A DNA stretch of 64,000 bases, from the NCBI RefSeq assembly GCF_022627325.1, contig NZ_JAETZZ010000019.1, positions 1 through 64,000 of the forward strand, read 5' to 3'. The stretch comes from Pseudomonas putida (GTDB lineage Bacteria; Pseudomonadota; Gammaproteobacteria; Pseudomonadales; Pseudomonadaceae). The notes under the pieces are model-generated. The model was not told the DNA's origin. It did not search any database and saw nothing but the letters and a program-made list of their open reading frames with translations. Position numbers and translations under genes: made by a program. How positions within the stretch are numbered: the stretch's first letter is position 1; each line of letters starts with the position of its first letter. Shown here one piece after another: positions 7,696 to 16,030 of the stretch.

Positions 7696-10611
7696 ATGTC
7701 CTTGATAGTGCTACTGCTTCTGCCGTTCGTGGGCAGTTGCCTGGCAGCTGTGCTGCCGCACAACGCACGTAACGCCGAATCCATCCTGGCTGGGCTGGTG
7801 GCCCTGGTCGGTACCGTTCAGGTAGCACTGCTATACCCCCAGGTTGCCCACGGCGGTGTGATCCGCGAGGAGTTCCTCTGGTTGCCAAGCCTGGGCCTGA
7901 ACCTGGTCCTGCGCATGGATGGCTTTGCCTGGCTGTTCTCGTTGCTGGTGTTGGGCATAGGCACCCTGGTGTCGCTGTATGCGCGCTACTACATGTCGCC
8001 ACAAGACCCGGTACCACGCTTTTTTGCCTTCTTTCTGGCGTTCATGGGCGCCATGCTCGGCCTGGTAATCTCGGGCAACCTGATCCAGCTGGTGTTTTTC
8101 TGGGAACTGACCAGCCTGTTCTCGTTCCTGCTGATCGGCTACTGGCACCACCGCGCCGACGCCCGACGCGGCGCTTATATGGCGTTGATGGTGACCGGTG
8201 CCGGCGGCCTGTGCCTGTTGGTCGGCGCCTTGTTGCTGGGCCATGTGGTGGGCAGCTATGACCTGGACAAAGTGCTGGCTGCTGGTGAGACCATTCGCCA
8301 GCACGCGCTGTATCCAGTGCTGCTGCCGCTGATCCTGGTCGGCGCATTGAGCAAGAGCGCGCAGTTCCCCTTCCAGTTCTGGCTACCTCATGCCATGGCC
8401 GCACCCACCCCGGTTTCAGCTTATCTGCACTCAGCGACCATGGTGAAGGCCGGGGTGTTCTTGCTGGCACGGCTGTGGCCGGTGCTTTCGGGCACCGAAG
8501 AGTGGTTCTGGATCGTCGGTGGCGCGGGGGCCATAACCTTGCTGCTGGGTGCTTTCGCAGCGATGTTTCAGAATGATCTCAAGGGCCTGCTGGCGTATTC
8601 GACCATCAGCCACCTGGGCCTGATCACGCTGCTATTGGGCTTGAACAGCCCACTCGCGGCAGTGGCCGCCGTGTTTCACATACTCAACCATGCCACGTTC
8701 AAGGCTTCGCTGTTCATGGCCGCCGGGATCATCGACCACGAAAGCGGCACCCGCGACATCCGCCGCCTCAGCGGGCTGATCCGGCTGGTGCCGTACACCG
8801 CGACCCTGGCGATGGTGGCCAGCGCCTCGATGGCCGGCGTGCCATTGATGAACGGCTTCCTGTCCAAGGAAATGTTCTTCGCCGAAACTGTGTTCATCAG
8901 CTCCACGGCCTGGGTCGAGGCCACGCTGCCAGTGATAGCGACCCTGGCCGGCACCTTCAGCGTGGCCTACGCCTTGCGCTTCACCGTCGACGTATTCTTT
9001 GGCCCTGCCGCCCAAGACCTGCCTCACACACCTCACGAACCGCCTCGCTGGATGCGCGCACCCGTCGAACTGCTGGTTCTCACCTGCCTGGTGGTGGGCA
9101 TTTTCCCTGCCCAGTCGGTCGGCCCCTTGCTGGCCGCTGCAGCCCTTCCGGTGGTGGGTGGTACGCTGCCCGAGTACAGCCTGGCCATCTGGCACGGCTG
9201 GAATGCCCCGCTGATCATGAGCCTGGTGGCCATGAGCGGCGGTATCGTGCTGTACCTGCTGTTGCGCAAGCAGTTGCGCCGTGGGCGCTTCCCGTATCCA
9301 CCCCTGATCGAGCGGTTCAATGGCAAGCGCCTGTTCGAGCACGGCCAGGTGCACCTGATGTTACTCGCCAGGCGCATCGAGGGGCTGCTGACCACTCGCC
9401 GCCTGCAAGCGCAGCTGTTCATGCTGGTGCTCGCCGCCTTCCTCGCGGGGCTCACACCCATGCTGTACAGCGGCCTGAGTTGGGGTGACCGCCCGAAAAT
9501 CCCGGGGTCAGGTGTGTTCGTCGCCCTCTGGGTGATCGCTATCGCATGCGCCATCGGCGCTGCCTACCAAGCCAAGTATCACCGCTTGGCGGCCTTGATC
9601 ATGGTCGGCGTCTGCGGCCTCATGACCTGCATCACCTTCGTCTGGTTCTCCGCACCTGACCTGGCACTGACCCAACTGGTCGTCGAGGTGGTCACCACGG
9701 TACTGATCCTGCTTGGCCTGCGCTGGTTGCCGCGGCGTATCGAAGGTGTCTCGCCGCTGCCCGGGAGCCTCGACCGCGCCCGCATGCGCCGCCTGCGCGA
9801 CCTGCTGCTGGCGATCCTGGTCGGCGGTGGCATGGCGCTGCTGTCCTACGCCATGCTGACACGACCCACGCCGAACGACATTTCTTCGTTCTATCTGAGC
9901 CGGGCCTTGCCACAAGGTGGCGGTACCAATGTGGTCAACGTGATGCTGGTTGACTTCCGCGGCTTCGACACACTGGGCGAGATCACCGTGCTGGTGGCCG
10001 TCGCCCTGACCGTATTCGCCCTGCTGCGCCGCTTCCGCCCACCCAAGGAGAGCATGCAGTTGCCAGCTCAGCAGCGCCAGCTTGCACCTGACGTGGTCAC
10101 CGACCTGATCAACCCGCGCCATGCCACCGACACAGCTTTGGGCTTCATGATGGTGCCTGCAGTGCTGGTACGGCTGCTGCTGCCGATCGCCCTGCTGATC
10201 TCGATGTACCTGTTCATGCGCGGCCACAACCAGCCTGGCGGCGGCTTTGTCGCGGGCCTGGTGATGTCGGTGGCATTCATCCTCCAGTACATGGTCGCAG
10301 GCACCCAATGGGTCGAAGCCCAGATGAGCCTGCGCCCACTGCGCTGGATGGGCACCGGGCTACTCTGTGCGACCCTGACCGGGGGCGGCGCCATGCTGCT
10401 GGGCTACCCGTTCCTGACCACCCATACCGCCCACCTGCACCTGCCAGTGCTCGGCGATGTGCACGTGGCCAGCGCGCTGTTCTTCGACGTCGGCGTGTAC
10501 ACCGTGGTGGTCGGTTCGACCCTGCTGATCCTCACTGCCCTGGCCCACCAGTCGGTGCGAGCCTACCGCCCGGGTAATCCGTCGAAACCCAGCCAAGCAG
10601 GAGCCGCCTGA
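7696..10611 (+). CDS. phaAB: Mrp/Pha-type cation/proton antiporter subunit A, fused A+B
   Basis: A 971-residue multi-spanning membrane protein, first gene of a six-gene Mrp antiporter operon. The N-terminal two thirds match the complex I NuoL-like family: FFWELTSLFSFLLIGYW contains the conserved membrane Glu, and GALSKSAQFPFQFWLPHAMA the conserved Lys. The last part (from about residue 780, containing MRGHNQPGGGFVAGL) is the MrpB domain fused to it, as in group 2 (Pha-type) operons. The complex exchanges Na+ or K+ for protons and supports alkaline-pH and salt tolerance. The stop overlaps the phaC start by one base (TGATG). Confidence 0.93.
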   Translation: MSLIVLLLLPFVGSCLAAVLPHNARNAESILAGLVALVGTVQVALLYPQVAHGGVIREEFLWLPSLGLNLVLRMDGFAWLFSLLVLGIGTLVSLYARYYMSPQDPVPRFFAFFLAFMGAMLGLVISGNLIQLVFFWELTSLFSFLLIGYWHHRADARRGAYMALMVTGAGGLCLLVGALLLGHVVGSYDLDKVLAAGETIRQHALYPVLLPLILVGALSKSAQFPFQFWLPHAMAAPTPVSAYLHSATMVKAGVFLLARLWPVLSGTEEWFWIVGGAGAITLLLGAFAAMFQNDLKGLLAYSTISHLGLITLLLGLNSPLAAVAAVFHILNHATFKASLFMAAGIIDHESGTRDIRRLSGLIRLVPYTATLAMVASASMAGVPLMNGFLSKEMFFAETVFISSTAWVEATLPVIATLAGTFSVAYALRFTVDVFFGPAAQDLPHTPHEPPRWMRAPVELLVLTCLVVGIFPAQSVGPLLAAAALPVVGGTLPEYSLAIWHGWNAPLIMSLVAMSGGIVLYLLLRKQLRRGRFPYPPLIERFNGKRLFEHGQVHLMLLARRIEGLLTTRRLQAQLFMLVLAAFLAGLTPMLYSGLSWGDRPKIPGSGVFVALWVIAIACAIGAAYQAKYHRLAALIMVGVCGLMTCITFVWFSAPDLALTQLVVEVVTTVLILLGLRWLPRRIEGVSPLPGSLDRARMRRLRDLLLAILVGGGMALLSYAMLTRPTPNDISSFYLSRALPQGGGTNVVNVMLVDFRGFDTLGEITVLVAVALTVFALLRRFRPPKESMQLPAQQRQLAPDVVTDLINPRHATDTALGFMMVPAVLVRLLLPIALLISMYLFMRGHNQPGGGFVAGLVMSVAFILQYMVAGTQWVEAQMSLRPLRWMGTGLLCATLTGGGAMLLGYPFLTTHTAHLHLPVLGDVHVASALFFDVGVYTVVVGSTLLILTALAHQSVRAYRPGNPSKPSQAGAA

Positions 10612-10955
10612 TGGAAGAAGTCATTGCAGTCGCCATCGGCGTACTGGCCGCATCGGGCGTGTGGCTTATCCTGCGCCCTCGGACCTACCAGGTGATCATG
10701 GGCCTGTGCCTGCTATCGTATGGCGTCAACCTGTTCATCTTCAGCATGGGCAGCCTGTTCATCGGCAAGGAGCCGATCATCAAGGAAGGCGTGACCCAGG
10801 ACCTGCTGCACTACACCGACCCGCTGCCCCAGGCACTGGTTCTGACGGCCATCGTCATCAGCTTTGCCATGACCGCCCTGTTCCTGGTGGTGCTGCTGGC
10901 CTCTCGCGGCCTGACCGGCACCGACCACGTGGATGGCCGGGAGCGTGAAGAATGA
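10611..10955 (+). CDS. phaC: Cation/proton antiporter subunit C
   Basis: A 114-residue NuoK-like subunit with three hydrophobic segments (GVLAASGVWLILRP, YGVNLFIFSMG, LTAIVISFAMTALFLVVLLA). The conserved D-P-L-P-Q-A-L-V-L-T-A-I-V-I stretch is typical of MrpC. It starts inside the phaAB stop codon and ends with a four-base ATGA overlap with phaD. Confidence 0.93.
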   Translation: MEEVIAVAIGVLAASGVWLILRPRTYQVIMGLCLLSYGVNLFIFSMGSLFIGKEPIIKEGVTQDLLHYTDPLPQALVLTAIVISFAMTALFLVVLLASRGLTGTDHVDGREREE

Positions 10956-12631
10956 GCGAGATGAGCCGACTGATCGTCGCCCCCATCCTGCTGCCGCTGC
11001 TGACCGCCGCAGTAATGCTGATACTGGGCGAAAAGCACCGCCTGCTCAAGGCGCGCCTCAACCTGCTGTCGACCTTCACCGGGCTGGTCATCGCCGTCAG
11101 CTTGCTGTTGTGGGTGCGCGTCCAGGGCCAGGCGGAATCGATTGGCGTGTACCTGCCGGGCAACTGGCCCGCGCCTTTTGGCATCGTGCTGGTGGTTGAT
11201 CACCTTTCGGCGCTGATGCTGACGTTGACCGGGGTCATCGGCATCAGCGCCCTGCTGTTCGCTCGCGCCCGCTGGGACAGCGCCGGCGCCAGCTTCCACG
11301 CACTGTTCCAGATCCAGTTGATGGGCCTGTATGGCGCCTTCCTGACTGCCGACCTGTTCAACCTGTTCGTCTTTTTCGAAGTGCTGCTAGCGGCCTCGTA
11401 TGGCCTGCTGCTGCACGGTTCGGGAAGAGCGCGGGTGCGCGCCGGCCTGCATTACATCGCCATTAACCTGTTCGCTTCTTCGCTGTTTCTGATTGGCGCC
11501 GCGATGCTTTACGGTGTGACCGGCACCCTGAACATGGCCGACCTCGCGCTGAAAGTACCGTTGGTGCCCGAGGCCGACCGTGGTTTGCTGCACGCGGGCG
11601 CGGCAATCCTGGCCGTAGCCTTCCTGGCGAAGGCCGGCATCTGGCCGCTGAATTTCTGGCTGGTACCGGCGTATGCCTCGGCCAGCGCACCCGTCGCCGC
11701 ATTGTTCGCCATCATGACCAAGGTTGGCTTGTACGCTGTATTGCGGCTCTGGTCCCTGTTGTTCTCGGGCCAGGCCGGTGCATCGGCGCATTTCGGTGGG
11801 CAATGGCTGATCTACGGGGGCTTGGTCACCCTTGCCATCGCAGCCGTATCGATCCTTGCCGCACAGCGACTGGAGCGCATGGCGGCACTGAGCATACTGG
11901 TTTCGGCAGGCACCCTGCTGGGCGCGATCGGCTTCGCCCAGCCGGCCCTGACGGGTGCAGCCCTGTTCTATCTGGTCAACTCGACGTTGGCACTGTGTGC
12001 CCTGTTCCTGCTCGCCGAACTGGTGGAACGCTCTCGCTCGGCCAACGAGCCGCCGCTGGAGGACGAAGAAGGCAGCATGCCCTCGCCACTGGAATCACTG
12101 CACCCGCCCAAAGGGATCAACCTCGACGATGAGCAGAAGGCAGTGATCGGCCAGATCATTCCCTGGACCATGGCGTTCCTGGGCCTGAGCTTCATTGCCT
12201 GTGCGTTGCTGATCATCGGCATGCCACCGCTGTCTGGCTTCGTCGGCAAACTCAACTTGATCAGTGCGCTGTTCAACCCACTGGGGTTGGGAATGCCGAG
12301 CGAACGCCCGCTGTCTGCGGCCGGCTGGGTGCTGGTAGTCCTGCTCGTCCTGTCTGGCATGGCCTCGCTGATCGCTTTCGGCCGCGTGGGCATCCAGCGT
12401 TTCTGGAAGCCTGAAGAGCGCCCCTCTCCAGTACTGCGGCACTATGAATGCCTGCCGATCGTCATTTTGCTGGGCCTGTGCATCATGCTCAGTTTCCGGG
12501 CCGAGCCGCTGCTACGATACACCCAGGACACGGCTGCCAGCCTGCAGGCCCCTGACACCTACATCAAGGCCGTGATGGCCGCGCAGCCGATACCCGGCCC
12601 GACCACGCTCGACGCACAGGTGCAGCCATGA
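10952..12631 (+). CDS. phaD: Cation/proton antiporter subunit D
   Basis: A 559-residue NuoM/NuoN-like proton-translocating subunit with about 14 membrane segments. Conserved residues are visible in FNLFVFFEVLLAASYGLLL (key Glu) and FLAKAGIWPLNFWLVPAYA (key Lys). Residues about 365-390 form an acidic hydrophilic insert (PPLEDEEGSMPSP) that is longer than in many homologues, probably a loop. ATGA overlaps at both ends show translational coupling with phaC and phaE. Confidence 0.93.
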   Translation: MSEMSRLIVAPILLPLLTAAVMLILGEKHRLLKARLNLLSTFTGLVIAVSLLLWVRVQGQAESIGVYLPGNWPAPFGIVLVVDHLSALMLTLTGVIGISALLFARARWDSAGASFHALFQIQLMGLYGAFLTADLFNLFVFFEVLLAASYGLLLHGSGRARVRAGLHYIAINLFASSLFLIGAAMLYGVTGTLNMADLALKVPLVPEADRGLLHAGAAILAVAFLAKAGIWPLNFWLVPAYASASAPVAALFAIMTKVGLYAVLRLWSLLFSGQAGASAHFGGQWLIYGGLVTLAIAAVSILAAQRLERMAALSILVSAGTLLGAIGFAQPALTGAALFYLVNSTLALCALFLLAELVERSRSANEPPLEDEEGSMPSPLESLHPPKGINLDDEQKAVIGQIIPWTMAFLGLSFIACALLIIGMPPLSGFVGKLNLISALFNPLGLGMPSERPLSAAGWVLVVLLVLSGMASLIAFGRVGIQRFWKPEERPSPVLRHYECLPIVILLGLCIMLSFRAEPLLRYTQDTAASLQAPDTYIKAVMAAQPIPGPTTLDAQVQP

Positions 12632-13116
12632 GCCGACTTTTCCCCGCACCGCTGCTGTCTGTCGCGCTGTTCGTACTGTGGCTGCTGCTGAATCTGTCGG
12701 TAAGCCCGGGCAACCTGCTGCTCGCCGCCGTGCTTGGCATTCTGGCGCCGCTGCTGATGGCGCCACTGCGCCCCCAGCACGCCCGCGTGCGCAGGCCGCT
12801 GATGGTCGTAAAACTGCTGGGCCGGGTGGGTATCGACGTCATCCAGTCCAACCTGCAAGTCGCCCTCAGCGTTTTGCGCGCCGGGCAACACCCGCCTCGC
12901 TCAGCCTTTGTCCATATCCCACTGGACCTGCGCGATGCCCACGGCCTGGCAGCACTGTCGATGATCACCACCGTGGTGCCCGGTACCGTCTGGTCAGAGC
13001 TGGCACTGGACCGCAGCGTCCTGCTGCTGCACGTGTTCGACCTCAAGGATGAAAACGCCTTCATCGAGCACTTCAAACACGCCTACGAACGACCGCTGAT
13101 GGAGATTTTCCAATGA
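12628..13116 (+). CDS. phaE: Cation/proton antiporter subunit E
   Basis: A 162-residue MrpE-type subunit: two N-terminal hydrophobic segments (LLSVALFVLWLLLNLSV and LLLAAVLGILAPLLM) followed by a soluble C-terminal part with the conserved STITTVVPGT-like sequence (here SMITTVVPGTVWSEL). Four-base overlaps with phaD and phaF. Confidence 0.92.
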   Translation: MSRLFPAPLLSVALFVLWLLLNLSVSPGNLLLAAVLGILAPLLMAPLRPQHARVRRPLMVVKLLGRVGIDVIQSNLQVALSVLRAGQHPPRSAFVHIPLDLRDAHGLAALSMITTVVPGTVWSELALDRSVLLLHVFDLKDENAFIEHFKHAYERPLMEIFQ

Positions 13117-13391
13117 CAGGCCTGCTAGCCTACGCAGTGCTCGCCAGCTTGTTCATCTTTGCCCTGGCCATGGGCCTGACGCTGATCCGGCTGTTTCGCG
13201 GCCCCTCCGCCCAGGACCGGGTACTGGCACTGGACTACCTGTACATCCTGGGCATGCTCATGATGCTGGTACTGGGGATCCGCTATGCCAGCGATACCTA
13301 CTTTGAAGGTGCACTATTGATTGCACTGTTCGGCTTTGTCGGCTCGTTTGCCTTAGCCAAGTTCCTGCTGCGTGGCGAGGTAATAGAATGA
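13113..13391 (+). CDS. phaF: Cation/proton antiporter subunit F
   Basis: A 92-residue MrpF-type subunit with three predicted membrane segments and the conserved RGPSAQDRVLALD motif after the first one. Four-base overlaps with phaE and phaG. Confidence 0.92.
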   Translation: MTGLLAYAVLASLFIFALAMGLTLIRLFRGPSAQDRVLALDYLYILGMLMMLVLGIRYASDTYFEGALLIALFGFVGSFALAKFLLRGEVIE

Positions 13392-13753
13392 CCGAGGTTC
13401 TTGAACTACCGCTCTGGCTCGAGCTCATTACCGCCGCCCTGCTGCTGCTCGGCAGCCTGTTCGCGCTGATCGGGGCCATTGGCCTGCTGCGCCTCAAGGA
13501 TTATTTCCAGCGCATGCACCCGCCAGCCCTGGCCTCGACCATCGGAGCCTGGTGCGTTGCCTTGGCTTCGATCATCTACTTTTCATGGCTCAAGCAAGGC
13601 CCGGTACTGCACGCCTGGTTGATCCCTGTTCTACTGTCGATCACCGTACCGGTCACTACCCTGTTACTGGCCAGGGCGGCGCTGTTTCGCAAACGCATGG
13701 CCGGGGAAGCGGTACCCGAAGAAGTCAGTAATAGCCAGGAGGGTGGCAATTGA
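13388..13753 (+). CDS. phaG: Cation/proton antiporter subunit G
   Basis: A 121-residue MrpG-type subunit, last gene of the operon. It has three hydrophobic segments and the family motif GLLRLKDYFQRMHPPALAST. The start overlaps the phaF stop by four bases. The C-terminal tail is hydrophilic. Confidence 0.92.
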   Translation: MTEVLELPLWLELITAALLLLGSLFALIGAIGLLRLKDYFQRMHPPALASTIGAWCVALASIIYFSWLKQGPVLHAWLIPVLLSITVPVTTLLLARAALFRKRMAGEAVPEEVSNSQEGGN

Positions 13754-13765
13754 TGTGCGGCAGGC

Positions 13766-13978
13766 TCATTGCTGGGTGATCCGCTGCAACGCTCGCCGCA
13801 CCATCGCGACGTAGGGAGGTGGGCCTAATTGATAGAGCTGGGCCGCCACCCAGGTCAACCAGGCCCCCTTCATCTCATCGCGTCGCGCCAGCAAACGTTC
13901 TGCCTGTGCCAAGGCCATGGCCTGATGTTGTCGATGGAACGCGGCACGGCCGCCATCCGCCTCTTGCGCCTCGTTCAT
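13766..13978 (-). CDS. Small conserved hypothetical protein
   Basis: A 70-residue soluble protein with heptad-like leucine/alanine spacing in its first half (ALAQAERLLARRDEMKGAWL), suggesting helices. It overlaps the stop of the upstream gene by four bases (ATGA), good evidence that it is translated as the second gene of a two-gene operon. No recognised domain. Confidence 0.65.
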   Translation of the reverse strand: MNEAQEADGGRAAFHRQHQAMALAQAERLLARRDEMKGAWLTWVAAQLYQLGPPPYVAMVRRALQRITQQ

Positions 13979-14445
13979 TCACTCGCCTTGAACGTGGTCA
14001 ATTCACCCTTGCGCCATTTCGCGACCTTACCGGTAACGGCCTTGAGCAGCTTGCCCAAGCCCTCCTGGACTTGCTGTTGAGCCGCGAACACCAGCATTAC
14101 GCCTTGGCCTTCACGAAACACGATACCTTCACCTTGCGGCACCGAGACAAAGGCATAGTCGCCGACGCCATAGACGTTCAGTTTGATCTCGCGAAAGCGC
14201 ATTTCCAACTTGCCGCCCTCACGACTGGGCAATACGGCAGCACGAAAGTGATCCCCCACCTTCAATTCCAAACGCTGCTTGTCATCGACTACCAACGCAC
14301 TCTCGGTGTCGATTTCGGCCATATACAGGCCTTCGGGACTTTGCTCGGTGACATAAACGAAACGGCCCTGAAACAGCTTGGCCAACTTACCGCGCAAATC
14401 GCCAAGGGCGAACAAAGCGTGGGTATCCAGAGTACTGACTGCCAA
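13975..14445 (-). CDS. Conserved hypothetical protein
   Basis: A 156-residue soluble protein when started at TTG 14445, which has GAGG nine bases upstream. GTG at 14481 would add 12 residues but has no clear ribosome site. The middle reads as beta-rich (GRFVYVTEQSPEGLYMAEID, LKVGDHFRAAVLPS), and the C-terminus is basic (GKVAKWRKGELTTFKA). No signal peptide. It is coupled to the small downstream gene by a four-base overlap. I do not recognise a named family. Confidence 0.7.
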   Translation of the reverse strand: MAVSTLDTHALFALGDLRGKLAKLFQGRFVYVTEQSPEGLYMAEIDTESALVVDDKQRLELKVGDHFRAAVLPSREGGKLEMRFREIKLNVYGVGDYAFVSVPQGEGIVFREGQGVMLVFAAQQQVQEGLGKLLKAVTGKVAKWRKGELTTFKASE

Positions 14446-14752
14446 TGAAGTAATCCTCAAATCGGTAACATCCGCCCCCACTCACCATCGGTGAGGCACG
14501 GCCCTTTCATTTCGATAGGCGAAAAGAGTAATGAAGCGATGTGCATAACGTCTGTGCCTTCTGGCTATACAGCATGGAGGAATCTTTACTCCTGCTTGCC
14601 AGACTTCGCCCAAAGGACGGGTTTAGGCACATTCCCCAACCGGGAAGCGTAATGTCTTACAACTATTCCGTCAGAAAAGATGCGATAGATAACGCCAGGC
14701 CCTTCGGCAGAACGGGCTCTGCAATCCATCAGCGCATTACTGGGAAGGAAAT
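14446..14752. other. Intergenic region, no gene supported
   Basis: It holds the perfect palindrome CTCACCATCGGTGAG (14481-14495), a candidate operator or hairpin before the minus-strand gene pair. The end of the region, GGGAAGGAAAT, is the ribosome site of the next plus-strand gene. A longer plus-strand frame that crosses the region has no family-like sequence and was rejected. Confidence 0.4.
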
Positions 14753-14938
14753 ATGCACGAAAACACAGAAACACGTCGAGAGGCAAAGCGCATTTATTCT
14801 CGCCTCACACCGCGTTACGTCGTGATACCTGCCGGCATCGAGTTCTTCCACATCACCGAAAGCGCTACCGGTAGAGTAAAGGGCTTTCGGCGTCGCCACC
14901 ATGATGCCTGCGAGCTGGCCCGCAGCCTCGAAAACTGA
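14753..14938 (+). CDS. Small basic hypothetical protein
   Basis: A 61-residue protein rich in Arg and His (KGFRRRHHDACELARSLEN) with the start ATGCACGAA placed five bases after GGAAGGAAA. The strong ribosome site and orderly amino-acid composition argue for a real gene. No signal peptide, no recognised domain; function unknown. Confidence 0.6.
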   Translation: MHENTETRREAKRIYSRLTPRYVVIPAGIEFFHITESATGRVKGFRRRHHDACELARSLEN

Positions 14939-14945
14939 ACCACAG

Positions 14946-15143
14946 TCAGGCGGCTCGGCCTTTCTCCAGCTGCTCCAGCCAGGCCACCTGACACGCCCGC
15001 GCCTCATCACGTGTCGCAAACGCAGGGCCCCGACGTTCGCCGTCCACCAGTACCACCCAGCAGACTCGGCGGCCCAACACCTGCAAGGCAGCGGGCACAC
15101 CTGAGCCAATCATCACGGCTATATCGACTCGGCTATTCATCAT
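14946..15143 (-). CDS. Small hypothetical protein
   Basis: A 65-residue protein, convergent with the previous small gene (stops only eight bases apart). GGAGGGG lies directly before the tandem ATGATG start, so translation is likely, from 15143 or 15140. The sequence has a short hydrophobic part (VCWVVLVDG) and a basic, helical C-terminus (TRDEARACQVAWLEQLEKG). No recognised family. Confidence 0.6.
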   Translation of the reverse strand: MMNSRVDIAVMIGSGVPAALQVLGRRVCWVVLVDGERRGPAFATRDEARACQVAWLEQLEKGRAA

Positions 15144-15275
15144 CCCCTCCGGAACTTACTTAGCAACCTAACGATAAAGCCATGATACGGCCGACACCCG
15201 GCCGAAAAAAGCCAACATTGGTATAGCAGTATTGCGTCAGCAGCAACGAATCAGCCCGCACCCGCCAGCAAACGC

Positions 15276-15304
15276 AAAAAGCCCCAAGGATTGCTCCGTG
15301 GGGC
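15276..15304 (-). terminator. Intrinsic terminator of the dksA-like gene
   Basis: On the minus strand the stem GCCCCA...TGGGGC (15281-15304) is followed by TTTTT (15276-15280). It lies 18 bases after the stop codon. Confidence 0.8.
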
Positions 15305-15322
15305 CTGGCACACAACGCTCGG

Positions 15323-15727
15323 TCAGATCTGGCGCTGATGGCGATCGAGCTGCTCGTGGCGCTCCTGGGCTTCGATGCAGTACTTGGTGGTCGGGCTGAT
15401 CAGCAGACGCTGCAGGCCGATCGGTTCACCACTGTCATCGCACCAGCCGAAGCTTTCGTCAGCGATACGGCCCAAGGCCATTTCCAGCTGCGGCAGCAAA
15501 CGCTGATCACGTTCGATGGCATTTACCAACCAGTGACGCTCTTCTTCGACCGAGGCCACGTCGGCAGGATCCGACGGGGTATCCAGGCTTTCGATGGTGG
15601 CACGGCTCAGCTCGATGCGTTCATGGGTTTCTACTTTCATCGCCTGCAGCAGGCCAGTGAAGAAGGCCAGCTGATCAGCGTTCATGTAGTCATCGGCCGA
15701 CATGGCCAGCAACTGTTCCTTGGTCAT
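15323..15727 (-). CDS. DksA2-like transcription regulator with incomplete zinc site
   Basis: A 134-residue TraR/DksA family protein that should bind RNA polymerase through its secondary channel. The coiled-coil tip motif D-x-x-D-x-A is present (D53, D56, A58). The C-terminal zinc-finger region keeps only two of four cysteines: C96-x2-S99 and C117-x2-A120. This matches what is known of DksA2-type proteins, which keep activity under zinc limitation. ATG 15727 is chosen because family similarity begins there; the frame continues upstream without support. No Zur-type palindrome is obvious upstream, so zinc control is not shown. A terminator follows. Confidence 0.88.
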   Translation of the reverse strand: MTKEQLLAMSADDYMNADQLAFFTGLLQAMKVETHERIELSRATIESLDTPSDPADVASVEEERHWLVNAIERDQRLLPQLEMALGRIADESFGWCDDSGEPIGLQRLLISPTTKYCIEAQERHEQLDRHQRQI

Positions 15728-16030
15728 CGATTTCTCTATGAAAAATGTGCATTTGGGCGATTCGGGTGTCGCCAACGCCTCGGCATTGGCAACGGAATTC
15801 TTCAAGCGCCAATCGGCACTCTTTTGCAGGGGGCGGCAGTCTAAGGCCCCACGTCGCGAGGGGCAACACCAATCAGGGGGTAATTGACCGAAATGACATG
15901 GTTTACGCCTGACGGCAGCAAGTTGCCGTGCGGACGATGTCACTGGCAGTACATCTTTAAAGCCAAGGCAGATAACCCGGGCGGTTTCATGGGCCCCCGC
16001 CCCTAGACAGACGCCACCCAGGCCCCAGCC
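15728..16030. other. Intergenic region between dksA-like gene and giant DUF6543 gene
   Basis: This divergent promoter region holds no convincing gene. CGGCAGCAAGTTGCCG is a short hairpin near 15911-15926. I see no clear -10/-35 pair for either flanking gene and no strong ribosome site before ATG 16031. Confidence 0.4.

Noticed and set aside
8632..9354. Long minus-strand open frame opposite phaAB, and many similar ones opposite fad, phn, npp and kdp genes
   Set aside because: High-GC genes create long antisense frames. These have Gln/His/Arg-rich sequence without family features, while the plus-strand genes show clear motifs.
14541..14825. Plus-strand open frame of 94 residues
   Set aside because: No ribosome site, composition not protein-like, and it overlaps the better supported small gene at 14753-14938.
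15188..15210. CGGCCG...CGGCCG hairpin followed by AAAAAA
   Set aside because: The A-run is on the wrong side for a terminator on the plus strand, and on the minus strand the T-run precedes the stem.
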